DNA from: an uncultured Opitutia bacterium
GTDB lineage: Bacteria > Verrucomicrobiota > Verrucomicrobiia > Opitutales > UBA953
Direction: 5' to 3'
NCBI GenBank assembly: GCA_903910245.1
Contig: CAIVYX010000050.1
Coordinates: forward strand, 1-10,093
DNA length: 10,093 nucleotides
Numbering within the stretch: the first letter of the stretch is position 1; each line of letters begins with the position of its first letter. Below the pieces are notes generated by a model. That model made no database searches. It saw nothing but the letters and a program-made list of their open reading frames with translations, and was not told where the DNA came from. The translations under genes were made by a program, and so were the position numbers. Below, one piece after another: positions 1-7,155 of the stretch.

Positions 1-1458
1 CGCAGCCTTGGCGGCCTTGGTCGGCTTCGGGGCGGCGAGCGTGTCGGGGAAGACGAAGCGCAGTCCGGCGATGGGGGCCTCGGTTTGCGGGGTTTCGCCG
101 AGGATGTCGAAGGCGGTCTTGGTGATGCCTTTGAACTTATTGCCTTCGACGGTGAAACCGCCGCCGCTATTGGGCGTGGAGATTTTGAGCAGGTTGACTG
201 GGATGAGTTTCAGGCCGAGTTTCCGCTCGGCTTCCCGCTGCTGCTGGGTGCGTTCCCATTGGGCGAGCACTGCCGGGGCCGGCTCCTGCAGTCGTTGGTT
301 GAGGTCAGCGATGCGGGCGAGTAGGGCGGGGAGCTCATCCGTCTTGAGGACGGTTTTGCGCAGCGCCGAGGGCAGCGAGTTCACGCCGGCGTTACCATCG
401 GCGGCTCGGTCGTCGAGGGTATTGAAGAAGGCGAAGATGCGGTAGTAGTCTCTCTGGCTGATCGGATCGAACTTGTGGTCGTGGCACTGCGCGCATGCGA
501 GGGTCAGGCCCAAGATGGATTCGCCGAGGGTCTTCACGCGGTCGGCGTTGTAGTTGACGAGGTTCTCGGCGGGAATCGTGCCGCCCTCGTGGGTATTCAT
601 GTTATTACGCTGGAAGCCCGTGGCGATGAGCTTGCCGTCGTCGGTATCCGGCATGAGGTCGCCGGCGATCTGTTCCGCGATGAAGCGGTCGTAGGGCTTG
701 TTATCGTTAAAGGCCTGGATGACCCAATCGCGCCAGAGCCAGAGGTGGCGGCCGCCATCGATGGAGAAGCCGTTGGTGTCGGAGTAGCGGGCGGCATCGA
801 GCCAATCGAGGCCCATGCGTTCGCCGAAGTGGGGGTTAGCTAGCAAGCGGTCGACGAGTCGTCCGTAAGCGTCGGGCTGCTTGTCTTGGACGAAGGCTTC
901 GACTTCGGCGGCGGTCGGAGGCAGTCCGGTCAAGTCCAGCGTCACGCGACGGATGAGCGTGTAGCGGTCGGCTTCGGGCGAAGGGTGTAGGCCAGCTTCG
1001 GCCAATTTCCTGGTAGCCCAGTAATCAATGGCGGGAAGTTTGTTCGTGACCGGTAGGGCGGGGCGCTTCGGGGCGACGAAGGCCCAGTGCTCTTCATACT
1101 TCGCACCTTGCTCGATCCAAGCCTTGACCTTCGCCTTGTCGGTCGCCGTGAGCTTCAGATGTGATTTCGGCGGCGGCATCACGTCATCTTCGTCGGTGGA
1201 ATTGATGCGTTCCCAGACGACGCTCTTCGTTAGGTCACCTGCCACGATGGGCGTGCCGTTCTTGTGCTCGCGCGTGGCCTCTTCGGAGAGGTCCAGTCGG
1301 AGTTTGGCCTTACGGGCTTTCTCGTCGGAGCCGTGGCAACTGAAGCAGTTCTCGGAAAGGATCGGGCGGATGTCCCGGTTGAACTGGATGTTCTCAGCTT
1401 GGACGGTCACTACGGCGTTCAGGCTGACAAAGAGGGCGAGTTGCAGGGGGCGATGCAT
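1..1458 (-). CDS. PSD1-type cytochrome c / DUF1549 protein, partial (C-terminus off the window)
   Basis: The frame is open from an ATG at 1458 to the left edge (486 codons) with no stop. Residues 1-21 form a signal peptide ending VQA, so the protein is exported. A haem-binding CFSCH motif lies at residues 38-42 and is followed by a DVMPPP segment, as in the planctomycete-type cytochrome c (PSD1) domain. From about residue 140 a DUF1549 region follows, with the LTGLPPT motif, and a second CAQCH motif at 322-326 leads into HDHKFDPI. A low-complexity K/A/P stretch lies at the window edge. Full-length relatives usually continue into DUF1553, which would be outside the window. Family members are widespread in Planctomycetota and Verrucomicrobiota, often next to sulfatases or DUF1501 proteins; their reaction is not established. 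No Shine-Dalgarno sequence precedes the ATG. An upstream in-frame TTG is possible but would spoil the signal peptide. It is divergent from the MBL-fold gene. Confidence 0.9.
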   Translation of the reverse strand, partial: MHRPLQLALFVSLNAVVTVQAENIQFNRDIRPILSENCFSCHGSDEKARKAKLRLDLSEEATREHKNGTPIVAGDLTKSVVWERINSTDEDDVMPPPKSHLKLTATDKAKVKAWIEQGAKYEEHWAFVAPKRPALPVTNKLPAIDYWATRKLAEAGLHPSPEADRYTLIRRVTLDLTGLPPTAAEVEAFVQDKQPDAYGRLVDRLLANPHFGERMGLDWLDAARYSDTNGFSIDGGRHLWLWRDWVIQAFNDNKPYDRFIAEQIAGDLMPDTDDGKLIATGFQRNNMNTHEGGTIPAENLVNYNADRVKTLGESILGLTLACAQCHDHKFDPISQRDYYRIFAFFNTLDDRAADGNAGVNSLPSALRKTVLKTDELPALLARIADLNQRLQEPAPAVLAQWERTQQQREAERKLGLKLIPVNLLKISTPNSGGGFTVEGNKFKGITKTAFDILGETPQTEAPIAGLRFVFPDTLAAPKPTKAAKAA

Positions 1459-1584
1459 CTGGTCTTTAGACAACGACGAGCGGAAGGGGTTTCAATCTGT
1501 ATCGTCGCCGATGGACCCCGGGTGTTCGCCTTACCTTTGGGCTGGAGGGGGCGGGGCGATAGGGTAGATTTTTGGCCACCCCCT
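1459..1584. other. Divergent intergenic region, 126 bases
   Basis: This gap separates the starts of the cytochrome c/DUF1549 gene (minus) and the MBL-fold gene (plus), so it should carry promoters in both directions. I see no convincing -35/-10 pair in either direction. The plus side has a T-rich stretch near 1565-1573, 12-20 bases before the ATG, that could contain a -10 box. G-rich runs at 1547-1555 are the only other notable composition. Confidence 0.5.
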
Positions 1585-2598
1585 ATGGCCTCTGCACCGC
1601 TGCCTTCGTCCCGTCGTGAATTCCTTGGCGCCGCTGCCTTCGCCTTGGCTGGCCTGGCGACCGCTTCGCGCCTCGCCGCGGCCGATGCGCCCAAGGTGTC
1701 GGTGAAGCGCCCACCAAATCCGTTCGTTTACAAGTTCAACATCGGCAAGATTGAGGCCTTCTCGATCAGCGACGGCCATATGCTCTTCAAGCAGGGCCTT
1801 GAGCTTATGTGGCCGGAGACGGATCGCCCCATGATGAAGGACGCCCTGGTCTTCAATCGCGAGCGCCTCGATGCGTTGCCGCTCTACATTAATATCATGG
1901 GCTTGAAGATCGGCGACGAGGTTGCGCTGATCGACGCCGGTTTCGGCGAGCGTCATCCCAATCCGAATTTCGGCTGGGTCGCCGAGGGCCTCCGTCAGCT
2001 GGGGATCAAGCCTGAGCAGGTCACGACCGGCTTCCTCAGCCATTCGCATTCCGATCACCTCGACGGCTTCGTCGACAACGGCAAGCCGGCCTTCCCGAAC
2101 GCCAAGATTTACCTGCTCAAGGAGGAGTATGACTTCTGGCGCGGTCCGAGCCCCGACTTCTCTAAGTCTAAGCGCGATAAGAAGCCGTTGCCTAACATGG
2201 TGAAGACCATCTGCCGTAACTTCGATATCCTCAAGGACCAGCTCGTTATCGCCAAGGACGGCCAGAAACTCTTCCACAACGCCGTCACCGTCATCGCGGC
2301 CCCAGGCCACACCGACGGCCACGCCTGCTTCGAGATTCGCTCCGAGGGCGAATCACTCGTGCACATCAGTGACGTCGTCCATCACCATATCCTCATGTTC
2401 GATAACGTCGGCTGGACCGTCGCCATGGACCATGATCCCGAGACTGCGGTCAAGACGCGTAAGAAGCTCTTTGCGCGCATGGCCAAGGAGAAGAGTCGTG
2501 CCTTCGGCTTCCACCTGCCTTGGCCGGGCATCGGCACCGTGGTGCCCAAAGGCGACCAGTATGCCTGGGTCCCCGAGCGTTTCAGTTGGGGCTCCTGA
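1585..2598 (+). CDS. Tat-exported MBL-fold metallo-hydrolase (methyl parathion hydrolase/lactonase-like)
   Basis: The protein has 337 residues. The N-terminus carries a twin-arginine signal (SRREFL at 9-14, an alanine-rich hydrophobic stretch, likely cleavage near residue 33), so a folded, metal-loaded enzyme is probably sent to the periplasm. The full zinc-site signature of the metallo-beta-lactamase fold is visible: D117 in IDAGFG, HSHSDH at 153-158, H242 in PGHTDGH, D263 in HISDV, and H310 near the C-terminus. The order and the FPNAKIY...EEYDFW region resemble the methyl parathion hydrolase/AidC-type lactonase branch, but the substrate cannot be deduced. The open frame extends upstream to 1264, antisense to the neighbouring gene; the ATG at 1585 is chosen because it starts the Tat signal directly. 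No Shine-Dalgarno sequence is visible. It converges on the minus-strand operon with 5 bases between the stop codons. Confidence 0.92.
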   Translation: MASAPLPSSRREFLGAAAFALAGLATASRLAAADAPKVSVKRPPNPFVYKFNIGKIEAFSISDGHMLFKQGLELMWPETDRPMMKDALVFNRERLDALPLYINIMGLKIGDEVALIDAGFGERHPNPNFGWVAEGLRQLGIKPEQVTTGFLSHSHSDHLDGFVDNGKPAFPNAKIYLLKEEYDFWRGPSPDFSKSKRDKKPLPNMVKTICRNFDILKDQLVIAKDGQKLFHNAVTVIAAPGHTDGHACFEIRSEGESLVHISDVVHHHILMFDNVGWTVAMDHDPETAVKTRKKLFARMAKEKSRAFGFHLPWPGIGTVVPKGDQYAWVPERFSWGS

Positions 2599-2603
2599 GG
2601 ACT

Positions 2604-3176
2604 TTACTGAAAGACCACTGGCGCTGCTGGAGCTGGGGCGGCGGAAGGAGCCGACGTTGGCGTAGGGGCTCCGCTTGTCGTGGGCGCGGCCGGCTGGCTT
2701 TGGATACGCTGAATCTCCGATAGGATGAGGGCGAAGCCTTGCTGGCGTAGGCTGTTCATCTCGGAGAGCATAGCATCGCGTTCATTATCCGGAGCGGCCG
2801 CCCAAGCGGCTTCGATCTGGTGACGGCGATCCAATAGCGAACGGTATTCCGGACGCCTGACCGCTTCATTATAGGCTTGGGCTGCCCTGGGGTCCGATTC
2901 GATCAGGGTCTGGCGGACGCGGCGGCCTTCTTCCTTTAGGTCGGTGAAGCGCTCTTCCATCTGGGCACGCTTGGCGGTCATCTGGGCGGGGGCCTCGGGG
3001 GCGGAGCGGGGAGCGGGTATGGATGCGACCGGCTTGGCGGCGCGGACAGTCTCGATGGGGCTGGCAGCCTTCATGCGCTCCATCGGGTTTTTCGAAGCAG
3101 CATTCGGTGCGAAGAAGCGCCAGGCACCAAGCCCGACGGCAATAAGCAGGAATAATGCGAGCAGTGTCTTACGCAT
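2604..3176 (-). CDS. Membrane-anchored coiled-coil protein with Pro/Ala-rich tail, hypothetical
   Basis: This is a protein of 190 residues that I do not recognise. Residues 4-19 form one hydrophobic helix preceded by RK, so it is either a signal peptide or, as no clear cleavage site follows, an inner-membrane anchor with the rest in the periplasm. Residues about 64-158 are strongly charged and helical (many E, R, Q), suggesting a coiled coil; 161-187 are a low-complexity Pro/Ala/Ser/Thr tail ending VVFQ. The open frame continues upstream to 3269 inside the channel gene, but the ATG at 3176 starts the hydrophobic helix and overlaps the channel's stop codon by 8 bases, which suggests translational coupling. 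It is the last gene of the sialidase-channel operon. It might be an accessory protein of the channel, but that rests on position only. Confidence 0.8.
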   Translation of the reverse strand: MRKTLLALFLLIAVGLGAWRFFAPNAASKNPMERMKAASPIETVRAAKPVASIPAPRSAPEAPAQMTAKRAQMEERFTDLKEEGRRVRQTLIESDPRAAQAYNEAVRRPEYRSLLDRRHQIEAAWAAAPDNERDAMLSEMNSLRQQGFALILSEIQRIQSQPAAPTTSGAPTPTSAPSAAPAPAAPVVFQ

Positions 3177-3918
3177 GGGGGTCTTTCGGTTTGTCAGGCA
3201 GATGGCGTCGGAGTTCCTTGATTTCGGCGTGGAGCGCACGGATATCGTGGCGGAGCTCCTCATGATCACGGGTCTCCTTAGGCAGGATGAGCTTCGAAGT
3301 TACGATGGCGGACATCGAGCCGAAGAGGGCGATGCCGATGAGCATCAAGACCGAGGCGATGATCCGGCCTTCGGTCGTGACTGGATAGGTATCGCCGTAA
3401 CCTACCGTCGTGACCGTTGTGAGTGCCCACCAGAGGGCGTCGCCACCGGTCTTGATGGTCGCGTTGGCAGCTCCCCGCTCCACTTCGACGATCAGCATCG
3501 TGCTGAAGAGGACCATCACTAGGGCGACACCGGGTAGGGCGAGCAGCTTCTCGTTGAGCGAGGTGCCGTGCGTCAGCGTGCTGAGTTTCTTCAGAACGCG
3601 GATGAGGCGGATGAAACGGTAGATACGAATTGCTTGCAGGGACCGGAAGGCCGGCTCGAAGGGGATGCTGGCGAGCACGTCTAACCAAGCCCAGCGCCAG
3701 TAGTTTGCCGCGTACTTTTCGCGTCGCCAGCGGACGAAGACGTCAGCGAGGAAGATGACGCAAGACGCCGTGTCGACCATGCGCAGGACCGAAAGGACGC
3801 CGGGCGGGATATGCAGGAAGGTCTCTAAAATGACCAGTAGCAACGAGACGACTGCGACGACGAGTACTAACCAATCCCAAGGATTCAGCCGTTGGCGAAG
3901 TTGTTCTTCGATTTTCAT
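3169..3918 (-). CDS. Six-helix voltage-gated-type potassium channel
   Basis: The protein has 249 residues. Hydrophobic segments fit S1 (about 14-35), S2 (41-62), S3 (74-88), S5 (125-145) and S6 (184-207). An S4-like voltage sensor spans R98 to K111, with arginines at 98, 101, 104 and 107 followed by two lysines at every-third-residue spacing. The pore helix ends in the K+-selectivity filter TVGYGD at 171-176. After S6 there is no RCK or cyclic-nucleotide domain, only a charged helix (about 215-240, coiled-coil-like) that may help tetramerisation. This is the size and plan of small bacterial Kv-type ion transport proteins. The ATG at 3918 is chosen because the open frame upstream lies inside the sialidase gene and encodes nothing membrane-like. 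It starts 4 bases after the sialidase stop and overlaps the next gene by 8 bases, so the three are probably one transcript. Confidence 0.93.
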   Translation of the reverse strand: MKIEEQLRQRLNPWDWLVLVVAVVSLLLVILETFLHIPPGVLSVLRMVDTASCVIFLADVFVRWRREKYAANYWRWAWLDVLASIPFEPAFRSLQAIRIYRFIRLIRVLKKLSTLTHGTSLNEKLLALPGVALVMVLFSTMLIVEVERGAANATIKTGGDALWWALTTVTTVGYGDTYPVTTEGRIIASVLMLIGIALFGSMSAIVTSKLILPKETRDHEELRHDIRALHAEIKELRRHLPDKPKDPHA

Positions 3919-3922
3919 TGGT

Positions 3923-5047
3923 TTAGCGAGGGAGCAGGACGTCCGTCTCGCTGAGTTTAAAGCGGACGCTGACGACGGAGTTCTGCTCGGTGCCAGCGGC
4001 GTATTGGACGTAGGTCGTGGCCACAATTGTGCCGTCGGCGAGGAGCTCGACGCCGGGGTACCCACAATCCCCGGCGCGCTTGCCGTAATGATGGAGGAGT
4101 TTAACGCGGGTTTGGCCGGGTCGGCCGGCCTTTAGGTCATCGTAGGTGCCGACCCAGGCGACGAAGTGTCCTTTGGTCGGGCTGTTGAGGGCTTGGTCGC
4201 GGAAGCAGACGACCATGCGGCCGTCGGACGTAAAGACGCCGTTATGACGATCGCCCGTGAGGCCCCAGCTCGTATCGACCGGGGTCGACCACGTCGCGCC
4301 TTCATCTTGGCTGAACATCATCAGGCTACGACCCTTGTGGGTATTCTCTCGGAGGAGGCAGGCGAGCTCCTTACCGTCGGGAGAATGGAAGACGAAGGGC
4401 TCGCAGGGATTCTTGCCGGCGACCTCGGCGACGATACGGGGTTCGGACCAAGTAAAACCGCCGTCTGAGGTGATCGTCTGCAGCGTGACGAGCGGGGCCT
4501 TGTCAGCGCCGCCCGGTCCGCGGTGATAGAGGCCGAGGGTCCGGCCGTCCTTAAGCCGGACCACGCTGCTGAAAGTCATCACGCAGGGGAAGTTGAGCGG
4601 GGGCATTTCCTTCCAGGTCTGGCCATCGTCCTCACTCATGATGCTCGGCATGCCCGGGCCGCCGCGTTTGCCGAGGGCGGCGGAGAAGACCCAGAGACGG
4701 GCTTTGCCAGCTGGGTCGACGATGCGATAAATGCTCGGGCAGTTCTGGTGGGTCGAGAAGCCCTTCGGCAGGCTGGCGTCGAGGCGCGTCCAGGTCAGGC
4801 CACCGTCGTCGCTCCGAGCCATCGGGCCGGCGGCTCCGCCGTGGTTGATGCACCAGACCGAGAAGATCGTCTGGCTGTTCGGCATCAGCAGCGTCGTCGG
4901 GTGGCCTTGGTAAAGCGTCGACGTGCCCGCGGCTAAGACCACCTGGCGTTCCTTCTGCCCCGAGAGGTCGACCAACGGCAAGTTCGGCTTCTCTTCGGCT
5001 GCGACCAAGGCGGCTAGGCAGAGCAGGGCGGGGAGCAGGGGGCGCAT
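3923..5047 (-). CDS. Secreted sialidase-fold (Asp-box/BNR repeat) protein
   Basis: The protein has 374 residues. Residues 1-17 are a signal peptide (hydrophobic Leu/Ala core ending LVAA), so it is exported. Four Asp boxes of the form S/T-x-D-x-G-x-T-W occur at 79-86, 138-145, 193-200 and 246-253, the hallmark of the six-bladed sialidase propeller. Arginines in LLREN (233) and CFRDQ (282) could belong to the catalytic Arg triad. The classical N-terminal FRIP motif is absent; the equivalent place reads YQGHP (46-50). I therefore call it sialidase-fold rather than a proven exo-alpha-sialidase. Members of this BNR family are common in planctomycetal and verrucomicrobial polysaccharide degraders. 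It is the first gene of a minus-strand operon with the channel and the coiled-coil protein. No Shine-Dalgarno sequence is visible before the ATG. Confidence 0.88.
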   Translation of the reverse strand: MRPLLPALLCLAALVAAEEKPNLPLVDLSGQKERQVVLAAGTSTLYQGHPTTLLMPNSQTIFSVWCINHGGAAGPMARSDDGGLTWTRLDASLPKGFSTHQNCPSIYRIVDPAGKARLWVFSAALGKRGGPGMPSIMSEDDGQTWKEMPPLNFPCVMTFSSVVRLKDGRTLGLYHRGPGGADKAPLVTLQTITSDGGFTWSEPRIVAEVAGKNPCEPFVFHSPDGKELACLLRENTHKGRSLMMFSQDEGATWSTPVDTSWGLTGDRHNGVFTSDGRMVVCFRDQALNSPTKGHFVAWVGTYDDLKAGRPGQTRVKLLHHYGKRAGDCGYPGVELLADGTIVATTYVQYAAGTEQNSVVSVRFKLSETDVLLPR

Positions 5048-5082
5048 ATTGATTTGTTTATCGGTACCAGAAGTCCTGCCAA
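5048..5082 (-). promoter_or_regulatory. Candidate promoter of the sialidase-channel operon
   Basis: Read on the minus strand, TTGGCA (5082-5077) and TAAACA (5060-5055) are separated by 16 bases and resemble -35 and -10 boxes. The -10 box ends 7 bases before the ATG at 5047, which would put transcription start at or beside the start codon (leaderless). The -10 match is only moderate. Confidence 0.3.
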
Positions 5083-5150
5083 GCCTGTTTGGGGTGTTAA
5101 TCCCTCGTTTAGGCCCTGGGGGTCATGCGCGACGAATGACGGATGCCCTA

Positions 5151-5179
5151 TTGCTATCTCTTTCCGCAAAGCGTATTAA
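5151..5179 (+). promoter_or_regulatory. Candidate upstream promoter of the Sel1 cluster
   Basis: TTGCTA (5151-5156) and TATTAA (5174-5179) are separated by 17 bases in a locally AT-rich patch, a moderate sigma-70-like match. It lies about 116 bases before the chosen ATG of the first Sel1 gene. An in-frame ATG at 5187, 7 bases downstream of TATTAA, would add 36 arginine-rich residues to that protein. I regard that extension as unlikely. Confidence 0.28.
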
Positions 5180-5233
5180 ATTTGTAATGACACGCCGTTC
5201 CCTCTGGCCGGATTGTCCCCATCGACTCTGGCG

Positions 5234-5294
5234 GATACCCCTCATCGGTTTTATCGATGAACGCCGTCGGCACCGTCGTGGTATCATTCCTGTG
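5234..5294 (+). promoter_or_regulatory. Repeated promoter cassette, copy C (most diverged), before Sel1 gene 1
   Basis: This 61-base block aligns without gaps to the blocks before the ATGs at 7875 and 8740. It keeps GATA (5234), ATC (5244), TTATCGATG (5251), ACG (5261) and an extended -10 box, TGG-TATCAT, whose hexamer is 5282-5287, 7 bases before the ATG. Across the first 55 columns, 31 are identical in all three copies. No standard -35 box lies 17 bases upstream of the -10; the conserved CGATGnACG block occupies that place. It probably recruits RNA polymerase directly beside the start codon. Confidence 0.55.
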
Positions 5295-6488
5295 ATGAAA
5301 TCCCTCAACCCTTCGCCGTGGCTGGCCTTCATCCTCGCCGCTTTGGCACTTATCATGCCTGCGGGGCTCCTTGGTGGCATGACCCCCGCTGAGGTGATGA
5401 AGTATAACACCACGTCCGCTTATGCCGGTAATGGCGACAAGCTCGCTCAATATAATCTGGGGGTTTGCTTTAGCTCTGGCCTAGGGGTGCAGGCGGATCC
5501 CGCGCAAGCAGTCGCCTGGTGGCGCAAGTCGGCTGCGCAGGGTTTCGCCCCAGCGATGTATAACTTGGGATATAGTTATGTAAATGGCATCGGCACTAAG
5601 CAGGACCTTGCCCTCGGTGTATCCTGGTATCGCAAATCCGCCGATCTCGGGCACGTGCCGGCGATGTGCAATCTTGGGATTTGCTACGAGGATGGGGTGG
5701 GTATCCGGGCGGACGCTGCGGAGGCGATCAAATGGTTAGGGAAGGCCGCCGCGCAAGGCGATGTAGCTGCCACCATTCGTCTGGACCTGATGCGCGGCAG
5801 GCTTGAGGCGGATAAAGCGAGACCCACCAATTCCGCTACCAAGGATAAGGGTACCTCTGGCAGTGCGGCGCCATCCGGTCAGCCATTGTCGAAAGAATAC
5901 CTCAAAGTCATGGAGGCTAAGGCCTTGGCCGGTGATGCCGTCGCTCAGGTGGTTTTGGGTCATGCATATCGATATGGCAACGGTGTGGACAAGGATCCTG
6001 CCATCGCCCTTCGCTGGTTCCGCGAATCAGCCGAACTGGGGAACCCTACGGCCCAATATTATCTCGGACGTAGTTATTATGATTTTACGGACTATCCGTC
6101 CGTGGTTCGGCCTGATCATCCGTTGGCGGTATCTTGGTGGCTCAAGTCGGCTGCGCAGGGGACTATCGAAGCAATGGAAGCACTGGGTTTTTGCTACTCA
6201 CGTGGTTACGGTGGACTCACCAAGAATGACGTCGAAGCTTACGCCTACTTGTCTTTGGCTTCCCCGAAGAGCCGAGCAGCCCAATCTCAGCTAACTGTTC
6301 TCGAGAGGGTAATGACTTTGGCAGCACGCGAGGCTGGCGCGAAGCGCGCCGTGGAATTGTCGAAGGAGATTGCGATGAGCATCTCAACGACGAAGAAAAC
6401 CGATTCGGGCGGGACAAGTGGCGGCGTCGATAAACTCGAACAGTCGAAGAAAGCCAAGGAGGCCGAGCTGCTGCGCAAGGGTGCCTAA
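5295..6488 (+). CDS. Exported Sel1-repeat protein (Sel1 gene 1)
   Basis: The protein has 397 residues. Residues 1-28 form a signal peptide or membrane anchor without a lipobox Cys. Three Sel1 (TPR-like) repeats span about 48-83, 84-119 and 120-155, with the usual A-x-Y-N-L-G...G-x-G...A-x-x-W-x-x-K-A-A-x-x-G pattern. A Ser/Thr/Lys-rich linker (about 165-200) follows, then three more repeats from about 210 to 330 ending in EAYAYLSLA. A C-terminal helix module contains AGAKRAVELSKEI, and the charged tail is rich in K and E. Sel1 repeats are protein-interaction modules; no enzyme domain is present. The ATG at 5295 is chosen over an in-frame ATG at 5187 because the promoter cassette ends here and the hydrophobic signal starts here. 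A GTG immediately precedes it. Sel1 gene 2 follows about 49 bases downstream on the same strand. Confidence 0.9.
   Translation: MKSLNPSPWLAFILAALALIMPAGLLGGMTPAEVMKYNTTSAYAGNGDKLAQYNLGVCFSSGLGVQADPAQAVAWWRKSAAQGFAPAMYNLGYSYVNGIGTKQDLALGVSWYRKSADLGHVPAMCNLGICYEDGVGIRADAAEAIKWLGKAAAQGDVAATIRLDLMRGRLEADKARPTNSATKDKGTSGSAAPSGQPLSKEYLKVMEAKALAGDAVAQVVLGHAYRYGNGVDKDPAIALRWFRESAELGNPTAQYYLGRSYYDFTDYPSVVRPDHPLAVSWWLKSAAQGTIEAMEALGFCYSRGYGGLTKNDVEAYAYLSLASPKSRAAQSQLTVLERVMTLAAREAGAKRAVELSKEIAMSISTTKKTDSGGTSGGVDKLEQSKKAKEAELLRKGA
5517..6160 (+). repeat. Internal 26-base direct repeat pair within Sel1 gene 1
   Basis: Positions 5517-5542 and 6135-6160 match at 25 of 26 bases. They encode WWRKSAAQG-like and WWLKSAAQG-like segments at the ends of Sel1 repeats 1 and 5. 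Other repeat units of the gene are far more diverged in DNA, so this pair suggests a recent unit duplication or gene conversion. Confidence 0.7.
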
Positions 6489-6537
6489 GCCCGACCTCGC
6501 TTTACTTGCCGCCATGACTCGAGCTCCAATGGAATCT

Positions 6538-7155
6538 ATGACGGTCACCGTGATTCGAAAGAACATAGCCGGCCCGACGATTGGGCTGCTGGGTCTCGCG
6601 GTCATGTCGTTGGCGACCGGGTGTGCTAGTCGGCCCTATCCGAAAGGTGGAGATGGTCAGCCCGGTATGGTGATTTTTATCCCTTTTATCCTCGCGAACG
6701 AGGTCGCGCTATACGCGATTGAAAAGAAGAAGCAGACGGCGGCGGAGGCCCACGAGGCTGAGCTATTGTCGCAGGTGCACCGATTCAAAGAACTAAGGAC
6801 GCTTGCGGTCAAAGGAGACGCGGCAATTCAGTGCGAGCTGGCCTTCTGCTATCTGCGTGGCCGCGGGGCTATCCGGGATGTCAGACAAGCGACCTTCTGG
6901 TTCCAGCAGTCGGCCAGACAGGGGTTCGCCGAGGCGCAGAACGAACTCGGACTTTGTTACTATAACGAAATCGGGGTAAGGCGTGACGATATCGAGGCCT
7001 GCGCCTGGTGGTCTTTGGCCGCTCCGTCCCATGAGCAAGCCAGGGCCAGCTTGGTTTATGTCGAGGCGAATACGGAAAATCGCTTAACGAAGGAAGCTTT
7101 CGCCGCCTTCCGCACCTCAGTACGGCAGCGGGCCGTCGAAATTAAATTACCATGA
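6538..7155 (+). CDS. Sel1-repeat lipoprotein (Sel1 gene 2)
   Basis: From the ATG at 6538 the protein has 205 residues. Residues 1-28 are a lipoprotein signal with R7 K8, a hydrophobic core and lipobox ATGC; C29 would be lipidated. A second hydrophobic stretch (about 44-60, MVIFIPFILANEVALYAI) lies only 15 residues after the Cys and is followed by a charged EKKK segment. Two Sel1 repeats cover about 88-160 and end with EACAWWSLAA, followed by a C-terminal helix module with RQRAVEIK. ATGs at 6514 and 6529 are in frame and would only lengthen the n-region; the open frame further upstream overlaps Sel1 gene 1. No Shine-Dalgarno sequence favours any of them. The stop codon overlaps the next start (ATGA), which suggests coupling. 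It probably shares a transcript with genes 1 and 3. Confidence 0.85.
   Translation: MTVTVIRKNIAGPTIGLLGLAVMSLATGCASRPYPKGGDGQPGMVIFIPFILANEVALYAIEKKKQTAAEAHEAELLSQVHRFKELRTLAVKGDAAIQCELAFCYLRGRGAIRDVRQATFWFQQSARQGFAEAQNELGLCYYNEIGVRRDDIEACAWWSLAAPSHEQARASLVYVEANTENRLTKEAFAAFRTSVRQRAVEIKLP

Noticed and set aside
502..511. GGGTCAGGCC resembling the tip of the palindromic elements
   Set aside because: It is an isolated match inside the conserved coding region of the cytochrome c/DUF1549 gene with no inverted partner.
8..843. Several plus-strand open frames in the first 850 bases
   Set aside because: They lie opposite the cytochrome c/DUF1549 gene, whose motifs are intact on the minus strand. 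Their arginine/serine-rich translations look non-coding.
1264..1584. N-terminal extension of the MBL-fold protein up to 1264
   Set aside because: This part overlaps the start of the divergent gene and would bury the Tat signal more than 100 residues inside the protein.
1531..2322. 263-codon minus-strand open frame opposite the MBL-fold gene
   Set aside because: It is an antisense shadow in high-GC DNA. The plus strand encodes a complete set of MBL metal-ligand motifs and a Tat signal, while the minus translation shows no recognisable domain.
4923..5294. N-terminal extension of Sel1 gene 1 up to 4923
   Set aside because: It overlaps the sialidase gene on the other strand and would place the hydrophobic signal in the middle of the protein.
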